From Trypanosoma brucei gambiense DAL972 (taxonomy: Eukaryota > Euglenozoa > Kinetoplastea > Trypanosomatida > Trypanosomatidae), in contig NC_026741.1 of the NCBI RefSeq assembly GCF_000210295.1, positions 2,046,001-2,110,000 of the forward strand: a DNA stretch of 64,000 nt, written 5' to 3'. Below the pieces are notes generated by a model that was not told the origin of the DNA, made no database searches, and was given only the letters and a program-made list of their open reading frames with translations. The first letter of the stretch is position 1; every line of letters starts with the position of its first letter. Positions 10,165 to 19,942 of this stretch are shown piece by piece. Made by a program: the position numbers and the translations under genes.

Positions 10165-13100
10165 ATGACTTCCTTCGTGCGTCTTGTTACTCCACTTGGC
10201 GCTGCAGTGGCTTGCAGTCATCTCCTCATGGTTGTGTTACCGCTGCTGCTACTTATTCCTGGTTTATGTGCTGATAAAGACTGTAAAAGTAGCAGTGTAA
10301 CGGTGAGGGTGTATAATTTGTTGTACAGCTCCGACATATCAAAGACAACCTATGAACCCGTCATTGCTGGTTTCAATGCCTCGCTACATGCGCATAATGA
10401 TGATTTGCCGGCAAATGTGTGCATAGAGGTCGAACATGTTCATGCCAGAAGCGATGAGGATTACATCACATATTTAAAGAATAAAATTGATGGAGATGCT
10501 GCTGTACAAAATAAGAGTGAACTGCCCATTGTGCTGGGACCTGTTGGTGATGAGACTACTCTCCATCTCACCTCGGAACTTGAGAAGTTTGAAATAGTGG
10601 CCTTTTCTCCCTTTACTGGATCTTCGGATGTGCGTGTGTGGAAAAAGAGTCTGTACTTCCTTACGGCATCGCCTATTGCACAGGTGCTTGCACTAATTCG
10701 TTATGCTGTGAGTCAATTGAGGCTTCAGCGACTGGGTTTTATGTACCTGAAGGGTGTGTTTTATGGCGATAAGGAGTATAAGCTGACACTTAAGGTAATG
10801 TCGATTATGGGCCGTAAATTGTGCGGTGTTTTCGAATTAGACAGCTCTACTGATGGAAGGGCTTCTGATGATGATTTTGAGGCCGCATGGAAAAGGTTTG
10901 CTCCCACGATGCCACAAGGTGTAATTGTGTTTGGTTCGCCAATTGAGGATACGAAGAGGTTCCTGATGAAGTTTTTAGGGAGCAATGAATTGAGAGGTGC
11001 TTATATATTAATTCCTTCTATGCTTCAATATGCTATTATAAACAGTTGGATGAAGGAGTTGGCCGTAAAGAATTTTGTGCCTGAGAGAGTGATACTGACG
11101 GGTCCGAGTCCACTTGCAAATGATAATGAATACATAGCAGTACGGAAGTTTCAGACTGTCATGGGGAAGTACCTGGAAAAAAATGGAAAACTTAATGGTC
11201 ACAATTATGAAAAGGGTCACTTTTACCAGCACAGTACTGACGGAGAATTGATGGTGCACGGATGGATTGTGGGCGAGGTCTTGTGGCGTACACTGGGAAG
11301 TCGTGAATTACTGTGCAACCGTACAACTTACATTAACTCTCTGTACAACCAGCGTCGGTATGTTATCGATGATCTTGTGATTGGTGATTTTGGTGGTGAA
11401 TGTGAGGGGAAGGCTGGTCAGCGTGGAGCTGCATGCAAATGTAATCAAGGTGGAAATGTTGTTTACATGAAGAGGATGGGAACTGATCGGAATCTACATC
11501 CTGTGAAGGAGGGTGTAGTGACTCTCGCTTCATCACGCTGCTATACGAATCTCTTACAACTGTATGCCCCATTGAATGGTATAATGTTTCGACTGGAAGA
11601 CAATCCATTGGCGCAGCGGATTGCAGAGGAATATCGCGATGGCGCCTCCCTCGTTGTTGGAAAGGGCCAATTGGGTCAAGGTGATCGCTTCTTTTTGCAT
11701 GAACTGAATTCGACATCGAGTGCGACAAAGCACAACATGTTAGAGGAGGTTAAAGAGCGTGTTGTGACGGCCGTGTTCGGTGTTGTGGATGATGCGCTAC
11801 TGTCGATGACAGATATGACATTTATTGATCCCATTCCTCTCAGTCCCAGGTTGAAACACCCCGGAAGGAATGTGTTGCATTGTTTTCCAACAATTGAGCA
11901 GCAGATTTTTGTAATGGTGGAGCGTGTTGTGGTTCCGAATTCCTGGGGGAGTGTGCATGCAATTGTTCGCAGTAGTGATGTACGTGGAATAAAATCTGTT
12001 CTTCGAAAGACTTTTTGGGCACTTGGTGGGTCGCTGGGTGCTTTCGACGAAGTTACCGACAGTGAAAGTGTGAAGAGTTTGTTACCGCATAGCGGCTTCG
12101 TTCTCGTTATTGGTCTAACTGAAGCTGATATTACTGAAATCGCTGAGCATCTTGACAATCACAGGGGAGTGCGTGTATTTGTGTTATTCTTCGATGTGGC
12201 ACTGCTGTACAGTGAGTTTGTGAAGGTATTCAAAAAGCATCCGCAAGCTGCCGAGCGGTTACTATTCGCAACAAGCCTACCACACTGGGCAGACAACAAT
12301 ACGACATCCGAGACGGTTCAGGAATTTCACAGGGACGTGGGGAATGAGAGTAAATGGACTCCACTGGCGCTGCTTGGGTACGCGACTGCACGTGCAATGG
12401 AAAGTGTTGTGTTGCAAATGGGGCGTGTGAACTCAGAAGAGCTTATCAACACTATATTCAGTCAGTCTGTAATTGTAGCGGATGACATGTGGTATGGACC
12501 CTTTGAGGANNNNNNNNNNNNNNNNNNNNNNNNNNNNNNNNNNNNNNNNNNNNNNNNNNNNNNNNNNNNNNNNNNNNNNNNNNNNNNNNNNNNNNNNNNN
12601 NNNNNNNNNCACAGGGACGTGGGGAATGAGAGTAAATGGACTCCACTGGCGCTGCTTGGGTACGCGACTGCACGTGCAATGGAAAGTGTTGTGTTGCAAA
12701 TGGGGCGTGTGAACTCAGAAGAGCTTATCAACACTATATTCAGTCAGTCTGTAATTGTAGCGGATGACATGTGGTATGGACCCTTTGAGGACAGTTGTTC
12801 CAATAGCCGCTGGTCATCAGCGAAAGACTGCATTGTGAATTACGGTGCGACACATATTTCCGTGTGGTCCATGGCTCGTGTGTTGAATCCTTCCGTACCT
12901 CCTGTTAGTGGAGTGGCAACACCATCAATACGTTACTACAAAGATGGATTGAATATGACTGAGGAAGAATTTATTGGCACAATTGTGGGTACCATTTTGT
13001 GTTTGATAGCACTTGTGCTGATAGTAATGCTTATGCGGAAATGTATGCGTGGGGATACTCGCGATAACGAGAACGCACCAAAAGAATTGACAGACCCCGT

Positions 13101-14217
13101 AACGCTAATATTCACTGACATCGAGAGCAGCACTGCGCAGTGGGCAGCACACCCTGAGCTTATGCCTGATGCTGTTGCAACACATCACCGCCTAATTCGC
13201 ACATTGATTTCCAAGTATGGATGCTATGAAGTGAAGACTGTTGGAGATTCTTTTATGATTGCATGCAAGAGCCCTTTCGCTGCTGCGCAATTAGCGTGTG
13301 ACCTGCAACGATGCTTTTTAGAACATGATTGGAAGACTGATGTGTTTGATACGTCTTATCGTGAGTTTGAGCGGCAGCGTGCGGAAGATGATGGGGATTA
13401 TGTTCCACCCACTGGCCATCTTGACCCTGATGTTTACAGTCGGTTGTGGAATGGACTGCGAGTGCGTGTTGGAATCCACACCGGGTTGTGTGATATTCGG
13501 CATGATGAAGTGACGAAAGGATATGACTACTACGGTCGTACATCGAATATGGCAGCACGAACTGAGAGCATTGCTAATGGCGGGCAGGTGCTGTTGACAC
13601 GTTCGACATACCTTTCATTGAGTACTTCGGAGCGTGAGCAATTAAATGTGACTGCATTGGGTGATGTGCCATTGCGTGGTGTACCCAAACCTTTGGAGAT
13701 GTACCAATTGAATGCGGTACCCGGAAGGACATTTACTACACTGCGACTTGACCATGAGGTTGCTGATGACGAAGATACGAGTGTTTCTTGCAGTGATGGG
13801 AGTTCCATTGGTGCAGTTCTCAGTGATGCCGCTCAACAGGTTGTTGCTTGCGTTGAAGCACTACTTGGTGCATTCCCCACTGCGCAGCGTAAGAAATTAC
13901 TTATGCCATTTTGTAACCGATGGGGAGTTTCGTCACCTTATAATGTTTCTGATACGTGGGATGCAACCACGTGCCGTAATGTTACTCGCCTGCTTGCCGC
14001 GAAGGTTGGTCGTGTTGTGGATTTTGGGACGAAGAATACTCATGACAGTGTACAATTCTCTGAGAGACGCTCGGGAACTTTTCCGTCCAGGTTAGCTGCC
14101 GCTGTTGATCTCGTAAGCATCCCTTCAACTTCCTCCTGTATTCAATCCAGCTGCAGTATTATATACATGAATGTGCCAGATGATGATGATACCAGCAAAT
14201 ATTCCCCTAAGCATTGA
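10165..14217 (+). CDS. GRESAG4: receptor-type adenylate cyclase GRESAG4, copy 1 (contains a 100-N gap)
   Basis: Single-pass surface receptor cyclase, expected to convert ATP to cAMP, typically at the flagellar/plasma membrane of trypanosomes. The ATG at 10165 (MTSFVRLVTPLG) is chosen because it is shared by all copies and begins a signal peptide ending near GLCAD. A large Venus-flytrap-type ectodomain follows, then one transmembrane helix (FIGTIVGTILCLIALVLIV) and a class III cyclase domain (FTDIESS, VGDSF, and an Asn-x3-Arg in SNMAAR). Bases 12510-12609 are N. The 182 bp before the gap (12328-12509) are repeated exactly after it (12610-12791), so the apparent 94-codon excess is an unmerged contig overlap; the true length is probably ~1256 aa. 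The C-terminal tail (ending DDDDTSKYSPKH) is 41 codons longer than that of copy 2. Confidence 0.9.
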   Translation: MTSFVRLVTPLGAAVACSHLLMVVLPLLLLIPGLCADKDCKSSSVTVRVYNLLYSSDISKTTYEPVIAGFNASLHAHNDDLPANVCIEVEHVHARSDEDYITYLKNKIDGDAAVQNKSELPIVLGPVGDETTLHLTSELEKFEIVAFSPFTGSSDVRVWKKSLYFLTASPIAQVLALIRYAVSQLRLQRLGFMYLKGVFYGDKEYKLTLKVMSIMGRKLCGVFELDSSTDGRASDDDFEAAWKRFAPTMPQGVIVFGSPIEDTKRFLMKFLGSNELRGAYILIPSMLQYAIINSWMKELAVKNFVPERVILTGPSPLANDNEYIAVRKFQTVMGKYLEKNGKLNGHNYEKGHFYQHSTDGELMVHGWIVGEVLWRTLGSRELLCNRTTYINSLYNQRRYVIDDLVIGDFGGECEGKAGQRGAACKCNQGGNVVYMKRMGTDRNLHPVKEGVVTLASSRCYTNLLQLYAPLNGIMFRLEDNPLAQRIAEEYRDGASLVVGKGQLGQGDRFFLHELNSTSSATKHNMLEEVKERVVTAVFGVVDDALLSMTDMTFIDPIPLSPRLKHPGRNVLHCFPTIEQQIFVMVERVVVPNSWGSVHAIVRSSDVRGIKSVLRKTFWALGGSLGAFDEVTDSESVKSLLPHSGFVLVIGLTEADITEIAEHLDNHRGVRVFVLFFDVALLYSEFVKVFKKHPQAAERLLFATSLPHWADNNTTSETVQEFHRDVGNESKWTPLALLGYATARAMESVVLQMGRVNSEELINTIFSQSVIVADDMWYGPFEXXXXXXXXXXXXXXXXXXXXXXXXXXXXXXXXXXHRDVGNESKWTPLALLGYATARAMESVVLQMGRVNSEELINTIFSQSVIVADDMWYGPFEDSCSNSRWSSAKDCIVNYGATHISVWSMARVLNPSVPPVSGVATPSIRYYKDGLNMTEEEFIGTIVGTILCLIALVLIVMLMRKCMRGDTRDNENAPKELTDPVTLIFTDIESSTAQWAAHPELMPDAVATHHRLIRTLISKYGCYEVKTVGDSFMIACKSPFAAAQLACDLQRCFLEHDWKTDVFDTSYREFERQRAEDDGDYVPPTGHLDPDVYSRLWNGLRVRVGIHTGLCDIRHDEVTKGYDYYGRTSNMAARTESIANGGQVLLTRSTYLSLSTSEREQLNVTALGDVPLRGVPKPLEMYQLNAVPGRTFTTLRLDHEVADDEDTSVSCSDGSSIGAVLSDAAQQVVACVEALLGAFPTAQRKKLLMPFCNRWGVSSPYNVSDTWDATTCRNVTRLLAAKVGRVVDFGTKNTHDSVQFSERRSGTFPSRLAAAVDLVSIPSTSSCIQSSCSIIYMNVPDDDDTSKYSPKH
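12328..12791 (+). repeat. exact 182-bp duplication flanking the first N gap (assembly overlap)
   Basis: 12328-12509 and 12610-12791 are identical and separated only by the N run 12510-12609. Copies 2 and 3 contain this segment once. This is the signature of two overlapping contigs placed end to end. It happens to keep the reading frame because 100+182=282 is divisible by three. Confidence 0.9.
12510..12609. other. assembly gap (100 N)
   Basis: Exactly 100 N, the usual placeholder for a gap of unknown size. It interrupts cyclase copy 1 in the membrane-proximal ectodomain. Confidence 0.99.
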
Positions 14218-14424
14218 AATATGTGTCCATTATTGCCAGAATAATTGGATAAGGTTCAATGAAAGATCTGTGCATGTTTCTTGTTCGATATTGGATGTTT
14301 TCGATAATATTCTTTTTAGGTTGTCTCTATTACTATGTATACACAGTATCCTCCTCACATGTTGGGTGCTTTCCATATTCGTGTGTTCCGCTTAGCTAGT
14401 GATTAAAGTACTTACTGAAGCAAA

Positions 14425-14454
14425 CCCACTTTTTGTTTATTGTTATAAAGTGGG
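14425..14454 (+). other. inverted repeat (8-bp stem, 14-nt loop) in the cyclase spacer
   Basis: CCCACTTT (14425-14432) pairs with AAAGTGGG (14447-14454). It lies downstream of copy 1, within the part of the spacer that differs between units. Confidence 0.45.
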
Positions 14455-14917
14455 GGATGTACTTATTTTCTCCATACTCTCACTGTGTGAAGCGTTATTT
14501 TTCTTGTTTCCCACTTCCGGTGAGCGGGTGTCAGGCAAAATGCACTGACCTCCTATATTAATGAAAATCGATGCATTCCCGTGCTGGACAGATAAGCCAT
14601 CGTATTATTAACGTCTAATGTTGCTGTTGGTACAACATATCACTGTTGTTCACTTTGCTTTCCTTTACTATTATATTGAAATGGTTTATTGTTTTTTTCT
14701 TTTTGTGTGCATATATCTGTATATGTGTTTCGATATACCGTCACCACTCTACCACGTTGATGGATTGGGGAATGGCTACTGATTGATTAATGCATGGTTT
14801 TATGTCACTTTAATAACAACATTGTATTCCATGATGGCTTTCAGCAACTGACCCTTGTGTGCAATTTCCTGTTTATTTCCCTCTACTGACACAAATCTTT
14901 TTTACTAATATCTTTTC

Positions 14918-14937
14918 CTTCTTTTATCACTTTCCAG
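14918..14937 (+). promoter_or_regulatory. splice-acceptor-like tract ahead of the first cyclase relic
   Basis: A pyrimidine-rich stretch ends in CTTTCCAG, with the AG at 14936-14937, 40 bp before the relic begins. The first ATG after it (14955) is followed at once by TGA. The identical arrangement recurs at 19902-19903. Confidence 0.4.
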
Positions 14938-14976
14938 GACTTGACAAGCCAAATATGTGAGGCTGGCTATTGCATT

Positions 14977-15240
14977 CGGAAGGACATTTACTACACTGCG
15001 ACTTGACCATGAGGTTGCTGATGACGAAGATACGAGTGTTTCTTGCAGTGATGGGAGTTCCACTGGTGCAGTTCTCAGTGATGCCGCTTATCAGGTTGCT
15101 GCTTTTATTGAAGCACTACTTGGTGCATTCCCCACTGCGCAGCGTAAGAAATTACTTATGCCATTTTGTAACCGATGGGGAGTTTCGTCACCTTATAATG
15201 TTTCTGATACGTTGGATGCAACCACGTGCCGTAATGTTAC
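14977..15240 (+). pseudogene. GRESAG4 C-terminal relic 1 (264 bp)
   Basis: Collinear without indels with 13722-13985 of copy 1, covering the segment from GRTFTTLRLDHEV to TCRNVT after the cyclase domain. It keeps the coding frame but has no usable ATG: the frame begins at a GTG just after an in-frame TGA, and the only internal Met is late (KKLLMPF). It carries private substitutions shared with relic 2 (DAAYQVAAFIEALL in place of DAAQQVVACVEALL; TLDATT for TWDATT). It is therefore a noncoding remnant that was amplified with the array unit. Confidence 0.85.
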
Positions 15241-15330
15241 AGTCACTTGTGTGTAATTGAATTTCAACTGCACTCTCTTCTGCTCCCTTTCGTGCCCTTA
15301 CAGTATTGTCGTCTGTTATCATTATTATTA

Positions 15331-15353
15331 TTCTCTCATTTCTCTCCTTTAAG
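15331..15353 (+). promoter_or_regulatory. candidate spliced-leader acceptor, cyclase copy 2
   Basis: TTCTCTCATTTCTCTCCTTT followed by AAG; the AG at 15352-15353 is 34 nt before the ATG, as in copies 1 and 3. Confidence 0.55.
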
Positions 15354-15387
15354 ACTTACGAATTCATCAAGTCAAGTCACCAGTGTT

Positions 15388-18300
15388 ATGACTTCCTTCG
15401 TGCGTCTTGTTACTCCACTTGGCGCTGCAGTGGCTTGCAGTCATCTCCTCATGGTTGTGTTACCGCTGCTGTTACTTATTCCTGGTTTATGTGCTGATAA
15501 AGACTGTAAAAGTAGCAGTGTAACGGTGAGGGTGTATAATTTGTTGTACGGCTCCGACGTATCAAAAGCAATCTATGAACCCGTCATTGCTGGTTTCAAT
15601 GCCTCGCTACATGCGCATAATGATGATTTGCCGGCAAATGTGTGCATAGAGGTCGAACATGTTCATGCCAGAAGCGATGAAGATTACGTCTCATATTTGA
15701 AGAATAAAATTGATGGAGATGCTGCTGTACAAAATAAGAGTGAACTGCCCATTCTGCTGGGACCTGTTGGTGATGAGACTACTCTCCATCTCACCTCGGA
15801 ACTTGAGAAGTTTGAAATAGTGGCCTTTTCTCCCTTTACTGGATCTTCGGATGTGCGTGTGTGGAAAAAGAGTCTGTACTTCCTTACGGCATCGCCTGTT
15901 GCGGAGGTGCTTGCACTAATTCGTTATGCTGTGAGTCAATTGAGGCTTCAGCGACTGGGTTTTATGTACCTGAAGGGTGTGTTTTATGGCGATAAGGAGT
16001 ATAAGCTGACACTTAAGGTAATGTCGATTATGGGTCGTAAATTGTGCGGTGTTTTCGAATTAGACAGCTCTACTGATGGAAGGGCTTCTGATGATGATTT
16101 TGAGGCTGCATGGAAAAGGTTTGCTCCCACGATGCCACAAGGTGTAATTGTGTTTGGTTCGCCAATTGAGGATACGAAGAGGTTCCTGATGAAGTTTTTA
16201 GGGAGCAATGAATTGAGAGGTGCTTATATATTAATTCCTTCTATGCTTCAATATGTTATCAAAAACAGTTGGATGAAGGAGTTGGCCGTAAAGAATTTTG
16301 TGCCTGAGAGAGTGATACTGACGGGTCTGACTCCACTTGCAAATGATAATGAATACATAGCGGTACAGAAGTTTCAGACTGATATGGAGAAGTACCTGGA
16401 AAAAAATGGAAAACTTAATGGTCACAATTATGAAAAGGGTCACTTTTACCAGCACAGTACTGACGGAGAATTGATGGTGCACGGATGGATTGTGGGCGAG
16501 GTCTTGTGGCGTACACTGGGAAGTCGTGAATTACTGTGCAACCGTACAGCTTACATTAACTCTCTGTACAACCAGCGTCGGTATGTTATCGATGATCTTG
16601 TGATTGGTGATTTTGGTGGTGAATGTGAGGGGAAGGCTGGTCAGCGTGGAGCTGCATGCAAATGTAATCAAGGTGGAAATGTTGTTTACATGAAGAGGAT
16701 GGGAACTGATCGGAATCTACATCCTGTGAAGGAGGGTGTAGTGACTCTCGCTTCATCACGCTGCTATACGAATCTCTTACAACTGTATGCCCCATTGAAT
16801 GGTATAATGTTTCGACTAGAAGACAATCCATTGGCGCAGCGGATTGCAGAGGAATATCGCGATGGCGCCTCCCTCGTTGTTGGAAAGGGCCAATTGGGTC
16901 AAGGTGATCGCTTCTTTTTGCATGAACTGAATTCGACATCGAGTGCGACAAAGCACAACATGTTAGAGGAGGTTAAAGAGCGTGTTGTGACGGCCGTGTT
17001 CGGTGTTGTGGATGATGCGCTACTGTCGATGACAGATATGACATTTATTGATCCCATTCCTCTCACTCCCAGGTTGAAACACCCCGGAAGGAATGTGTTG
17101 CATTTGTCTCCAACAATTGAGCAGCAGATTTTTGTAATGGTGGAGCGTGTTGTGGTTCCGAATTCCTGGGGGAGTGTGCATGCAATTGTTCGCAGTAGTG
17201 ATGTACGTGGAATAAAATCTGTTCTTCGAAAGACTTTTTGGGCACTTGGTGGGTCGCTGGGTGCTTTCGACGAAGTTACCGACAGTGAAAGTGTGAAGAG
17301 TTTGTTACCGCATAGCGGCTTCGTTCTCGTTATTGGTCTAACTGAAGCTGATATTACTGAAATCGCTGAGCATCTTGACAATCACAGGGGAGTGCGTGTA
17401 TTTGTGTTATTCTTCGATGTGGCACTGCTGTACAGTGAGTTTGTGAAGGTATTCAAAAAGCATCCGCAAGCTGCCGAGCGGTTACTATTCGCAACAAGCC
17501 TACCACACTGGGCAGACAACAATACGACATCCGAGACGGTTCAGGAATTTCACAGGGACGTGGGGAATGAGAGTAAATGGACTCCACTGGCGCTGCTTGG
17601 GTACGCGACTGCACGTGCAATGGAAAGTGTTGTGTTGCAAATGGGGCGTGTGAACTCAGAAGAGCTTATCAACACTATATTCAGTCAGTCTGTAATTGTA
17701 GCGGATGACATGTGGTATGGACCCTTTGAGGACAGTTGTTCCAATAGCCGCTGGTCATCAGCGAAAGACTGCATTGTGAATTACGGTGCGACACATATTT
17801 CCGTGTGGTCCATGGCTCGTGTGTTGAATCCTTCCGTACCTCCTGTTAGTGGAGTGGCAACACCATCAATACGTTACTACAAAGATGGATTGAATATGAC
17901 TGAGGAAGAATTTATTGGCACAATTGTGGGTACCATTTTGTGTTTGATAGCACTTGTGCTGATAGTAATGCTTATGCGGAAATGTATGCGTGGGGATACT
18001 CGCGATAACGAGAACGCACCAAAAGAATTGACAGACCCCGTAACGCTAATATTCACTGACATCGAGAGCAGCACTGCGCAGTGGGCAGCACACCCTGAGC
18101 TTATGCCTGATGCCGTTGCAACACATCACCGCCTAATTCGCACATTGATTTCCAAGTATGGATGCTATGAAGTGAAGACTGTTGGAGATTCTTTTATGAT
18201 TGCATGCAAGAGCCCTTTCGCTGCTGCGCAATTAGCGTGTGACCTGCAACGATGCTTTTTAGAACATGATTGGAAGACTGATGTGTTTGATACGTCTTAT

Positions 18301-19035
18301 CGTGAGTTTGAGCGGCAGCGTGCGGAAGATGATGGGGATTATGTTCCACCCACTGGCCATCTTGACCCTGATGTTTACAGTCGGTTGTGGAATGGACTGC
18401 GAGTGCGTGTTGGAATCCACACCGGGTTGTGTGATATTCGGCATGATGAAGTGACGAAAGGATATGACTACTACGGTCGTACATCGAATATGGCAGCACG
18501 GACTGAGAGCATTGCTAATGGCGGGCAGGTGCTGTTGACACGTTCGACATACCTTTCATTGAGTACTTCGGAGCGTGAGCAATTAAATGTGACTGCATTG
18601 GGTGATGTGCCATTGCGTGGTGTACCCAAACCTTTGGAGATGTACCAATTGAATGCGGTACCCGGAAGGACATTTACTACACTGCGACTTGACCATGAGG
18701 TTGCTGATGACGAAGATACGAGTGTTTCTTGCAGTGATGGGAGTTCCATTGGTGCAGTTCTCAGTGATGCCGCTCAACAGGTTGTTGCTTGCGTTGAAGC
18801 ACTACTTGGTGCATTCCCCACTGCGCAGCGTAAGAAATTACTTATGCCATTTTGTAACCGATGGGGAGTTTCGTCACCTTATAATGTTTCTGATACGTGG
18901 GATGCAACCACGTGCCGTAATGTTACTCGCCTGCTTGCCGCGAAGGTTGGTCGTGTTGTGGATTTTGGGACGAAGAATACTCATGACAGTGTACAATTCT
19001 CTGAAAGACGCTCCAGCACGTCCCGTCCCGGTTAA
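15388..19035 (+). CDS. GRESAG4: receptor-type adenylate cyclase GRESAG4, copy 2 (1215 aa, short tail)
   Basis: This is the only copy sequenced without gaps. It starts at MTSFVRLVTPLG with a signal peptide of ~38 residues. The ectodomain (~39-840) is of the periplasmic-binding-protein-like type known for ESAG4/GRESAG4, with many Cys and N-glycosylation sequons. The transmembrane helix is at ~843-863 and is followed by a basic stop (MRKCMRG). The class III cyclase domain spans ~885-1090. Metal-binding Asp are at D891 (FTDIESS) and D934 (VGDSF), purine-binding K930 and D1027, and catalytic N1034 and R1038, so it should be active as a dimer. The tail ends early at SERRSSTSRPG. The downstream 3'UTR still contains sequence matching the longer tail of copy 1, so the tail was lost through a recent change. 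Confidence 0.95.
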   Translation: MTSFVRLVTPLGAAVACSHLLMVVLPLLLLIPGLCADKDCKSSSVTVRVYNLLYGSDVSKAIYEPVIAGFNASLHAHNDDLPANVCIEVEHVHARSDEDYVSYLKNKIDGDAAVQNKSELPILLGPVGDETTLHLTSELEKFEIVAFSPFTGSSDVRVWKKSLYFLTASPVAEVLALIRYAVSQLRLQRLGFMYLKGVFYGDKEYKLTLKVMSIMGRKLCGVFELDSSTDGRASDDDFEAAWKRFAPTMPQGVIVFGSPIEDTKRFLMKFLGSNELRGAYILIPSMLQYVIKNSWMKELAVKNFVPERVILTGLTPLANDNEYIAVQKFQTDMEKYLEKNGKLNGHNYEKGHFYQHSTDGELMVHGWIVGEVLWRTLGSRELLCNRTAYINSLYNQRRYVIDDLVIGDFGGECEGKAGQRGAACKCNQGGNVVYMKRMGTDRNLHPVKEGVVTLASSRCYTNLLQLYAPLNGIMFRLEDNPLAQRIAEEYRDGASLVVGKGQLGQGDRFFLHELNSTSSATKHNMLEEVKERVVTAVFGVVDDALLSMTDMTFIDPIPLTPRLKHPGRNVLHLSPTIEQQIFVMVERVVVPNSWGSVHAIVRSSDVRGIKSVLRKTFWALGGSLGAFDEVTDSESVKSLLPHSGFVLVIGLTEADITEIAEHLDNHRGVRVFVLFFDVALLYSEFVKVFKKHPQAAERLLFATSLPHWADNNTTSETVQEFHRDVGNESKWTPLALLGYATARAMESVVLQMGRVNSEELINTIFSQSVIVADDMWYGPFEDSCSNSRWSSAKDCIVNYGATHISVWSMARVLNPSVPPVSGVATPSIRYYKDGLNMTEEEFIGTIVGTILCLIALVLIVMLMRKCMRGDTRDNENAPKELTDPVTLIFTDIESSTAQWAAHPELMPDAVATHHRLIRTLISKYGCYEVKTVGDSFMIACKSPFAAAQLACDLQRCFLEHDWKTDVFDTSYREFERQRAEDDGDYVPPTGHLDPDVYSRLWNGLRVRVGIHTGLCDIRHDEVTKGYDYYGRTSNMAARTESIANGGQVLLTRSTYLSLSTSEREQLNVTALGDVPLRGVPKPLEMYQLNAVPGRTFTTLRLDHEVADDEDTSVSCSDGSSIGAVLSDAAQQVVACVEALLGAFPTAQRKKLLMPFCNRWGVSSPYNVSDTWDATTCRNVTRLLAAKVGRVVDFGTKNTHDSVQFSERRSSTSRPG

Positions 19036-19414
19036 ATGCTGTTTCTGAGGAGTGTAGTTTAGCTTCAACTTCTACCTGTATTCAATCCAGCTGCAGTGTT
19101 GTGTACATGATGAATGGGCCAGATGATGATGATACCAGCAAATGTTCCCCTAAGCATTGCAATATGTGTCCATTATTGCCAGAATAATTGGATAAGGTTC
19201 AATACATGATCTGTGCATGTTTCTTTTTAGATTTATTGTTTTCGATAATATTCTTTTTAGGTTATATTTTCCACTTCTATGTATACACAGCATCCTCCTC
19301 ACATGTTGGGTGTTTTTTTTTTTTTGGTAATTGATAAATTTGTTTACAGGACTTTGCCAACCTATGGTAATAATACGTAGAGGGGTAATAGTTTTTTTCC
19401 TTTATTATGTGATA

Positions 19415-19446
19415 CCGGAGCATGCGTATCACTGCTGATGCTCCGG
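19415..19446 (+). other. inverted repeat (9-bp stem, 14-nt loop) in the cyclase spacer
   Basis: CCGGAGCAT (19415-19423) pairs perfectly with ATGCTCCGG (19438-19446). It occupies roughly the place of the unrelated hairpin at 14425-14454 in the previous spacer and has the same loop length. Confidence 0.5.
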
Positions 19447-19942
19447 CCCATAGTTTATGATATGTGTTGTTCTTTTCCACCCCCGGTAAGTGGGTGTCAG
19501 GCAAAATGCACTGATATCCTCTTTTGGTGGGAATTTATAAGTTACCATGCTGGACAGATAAGCCATCGTATTATTAACTTCTAATGTTGCTGTTGGTACA
19601 ACATATCAGTGTTGTTCACTTTGCTTTCCTTTACTATTATGTTGAAATGGTTTATTGTTTTTTTCTTTTTGTGTGCATATATCTGTATATGTGTTTCGAT
19701 ATACCGTCACCACTCTACCACGTTGATGGATTGGGGAATGGCTACTGATTGATTAATGCATGGTTTTACGTCACTTTAATAACAACATTGTATTCCATGA
19801 TGGCTTTCAGCAACTGACCCTTGTGTGCAATTTCCTGTTTATTTCCCTCTACTAACACAAATCTTTTTTACTAATATCTTTTCCTTCTTTTATCACTTTC
19901 CAGGACTTGACAAGCCAAATATGTGAGGCTGGCTATTGCATT

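Larger units (their letters stand above)
14218..15387 (+). other. spacer between cyclase copies 1 and 2
   Basis: The first ~180 bp repeat the 3'UTR start seen after copies 2 and 4 (ATATGTGTCCATTATTGCC and following). Bases ~14370-14570 are specific to this spacer and include an 8-bp-stem hairpin (14425-14454). From ~14570 onward the sequence matches the next spacer almost exactly. A cyclase relic lies at 14977-15240. Upstream of copy 2 there is a second tract ending CCCTTACAG at 15303. Confidence 0.75.

Noticed and set aside
12510..12792. 94-residue insertion unique to cyclase copy 1
   Set aside because: It consists of 100 N plus an exact 182-bp repeat of the preceding sequence, so it is an assembly artefact.
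14957..15256. 99-codon open frame over cyclase relic 1 as a possible small gene
   Set aside because: It starts only at a GTG right after an in-frame TGA, and trypanosome nuclear genes use ATG. The first ATG (14955) is followed at once by a stop. Annotated as a pseudogene fragment; the same applies to 19923-20222.
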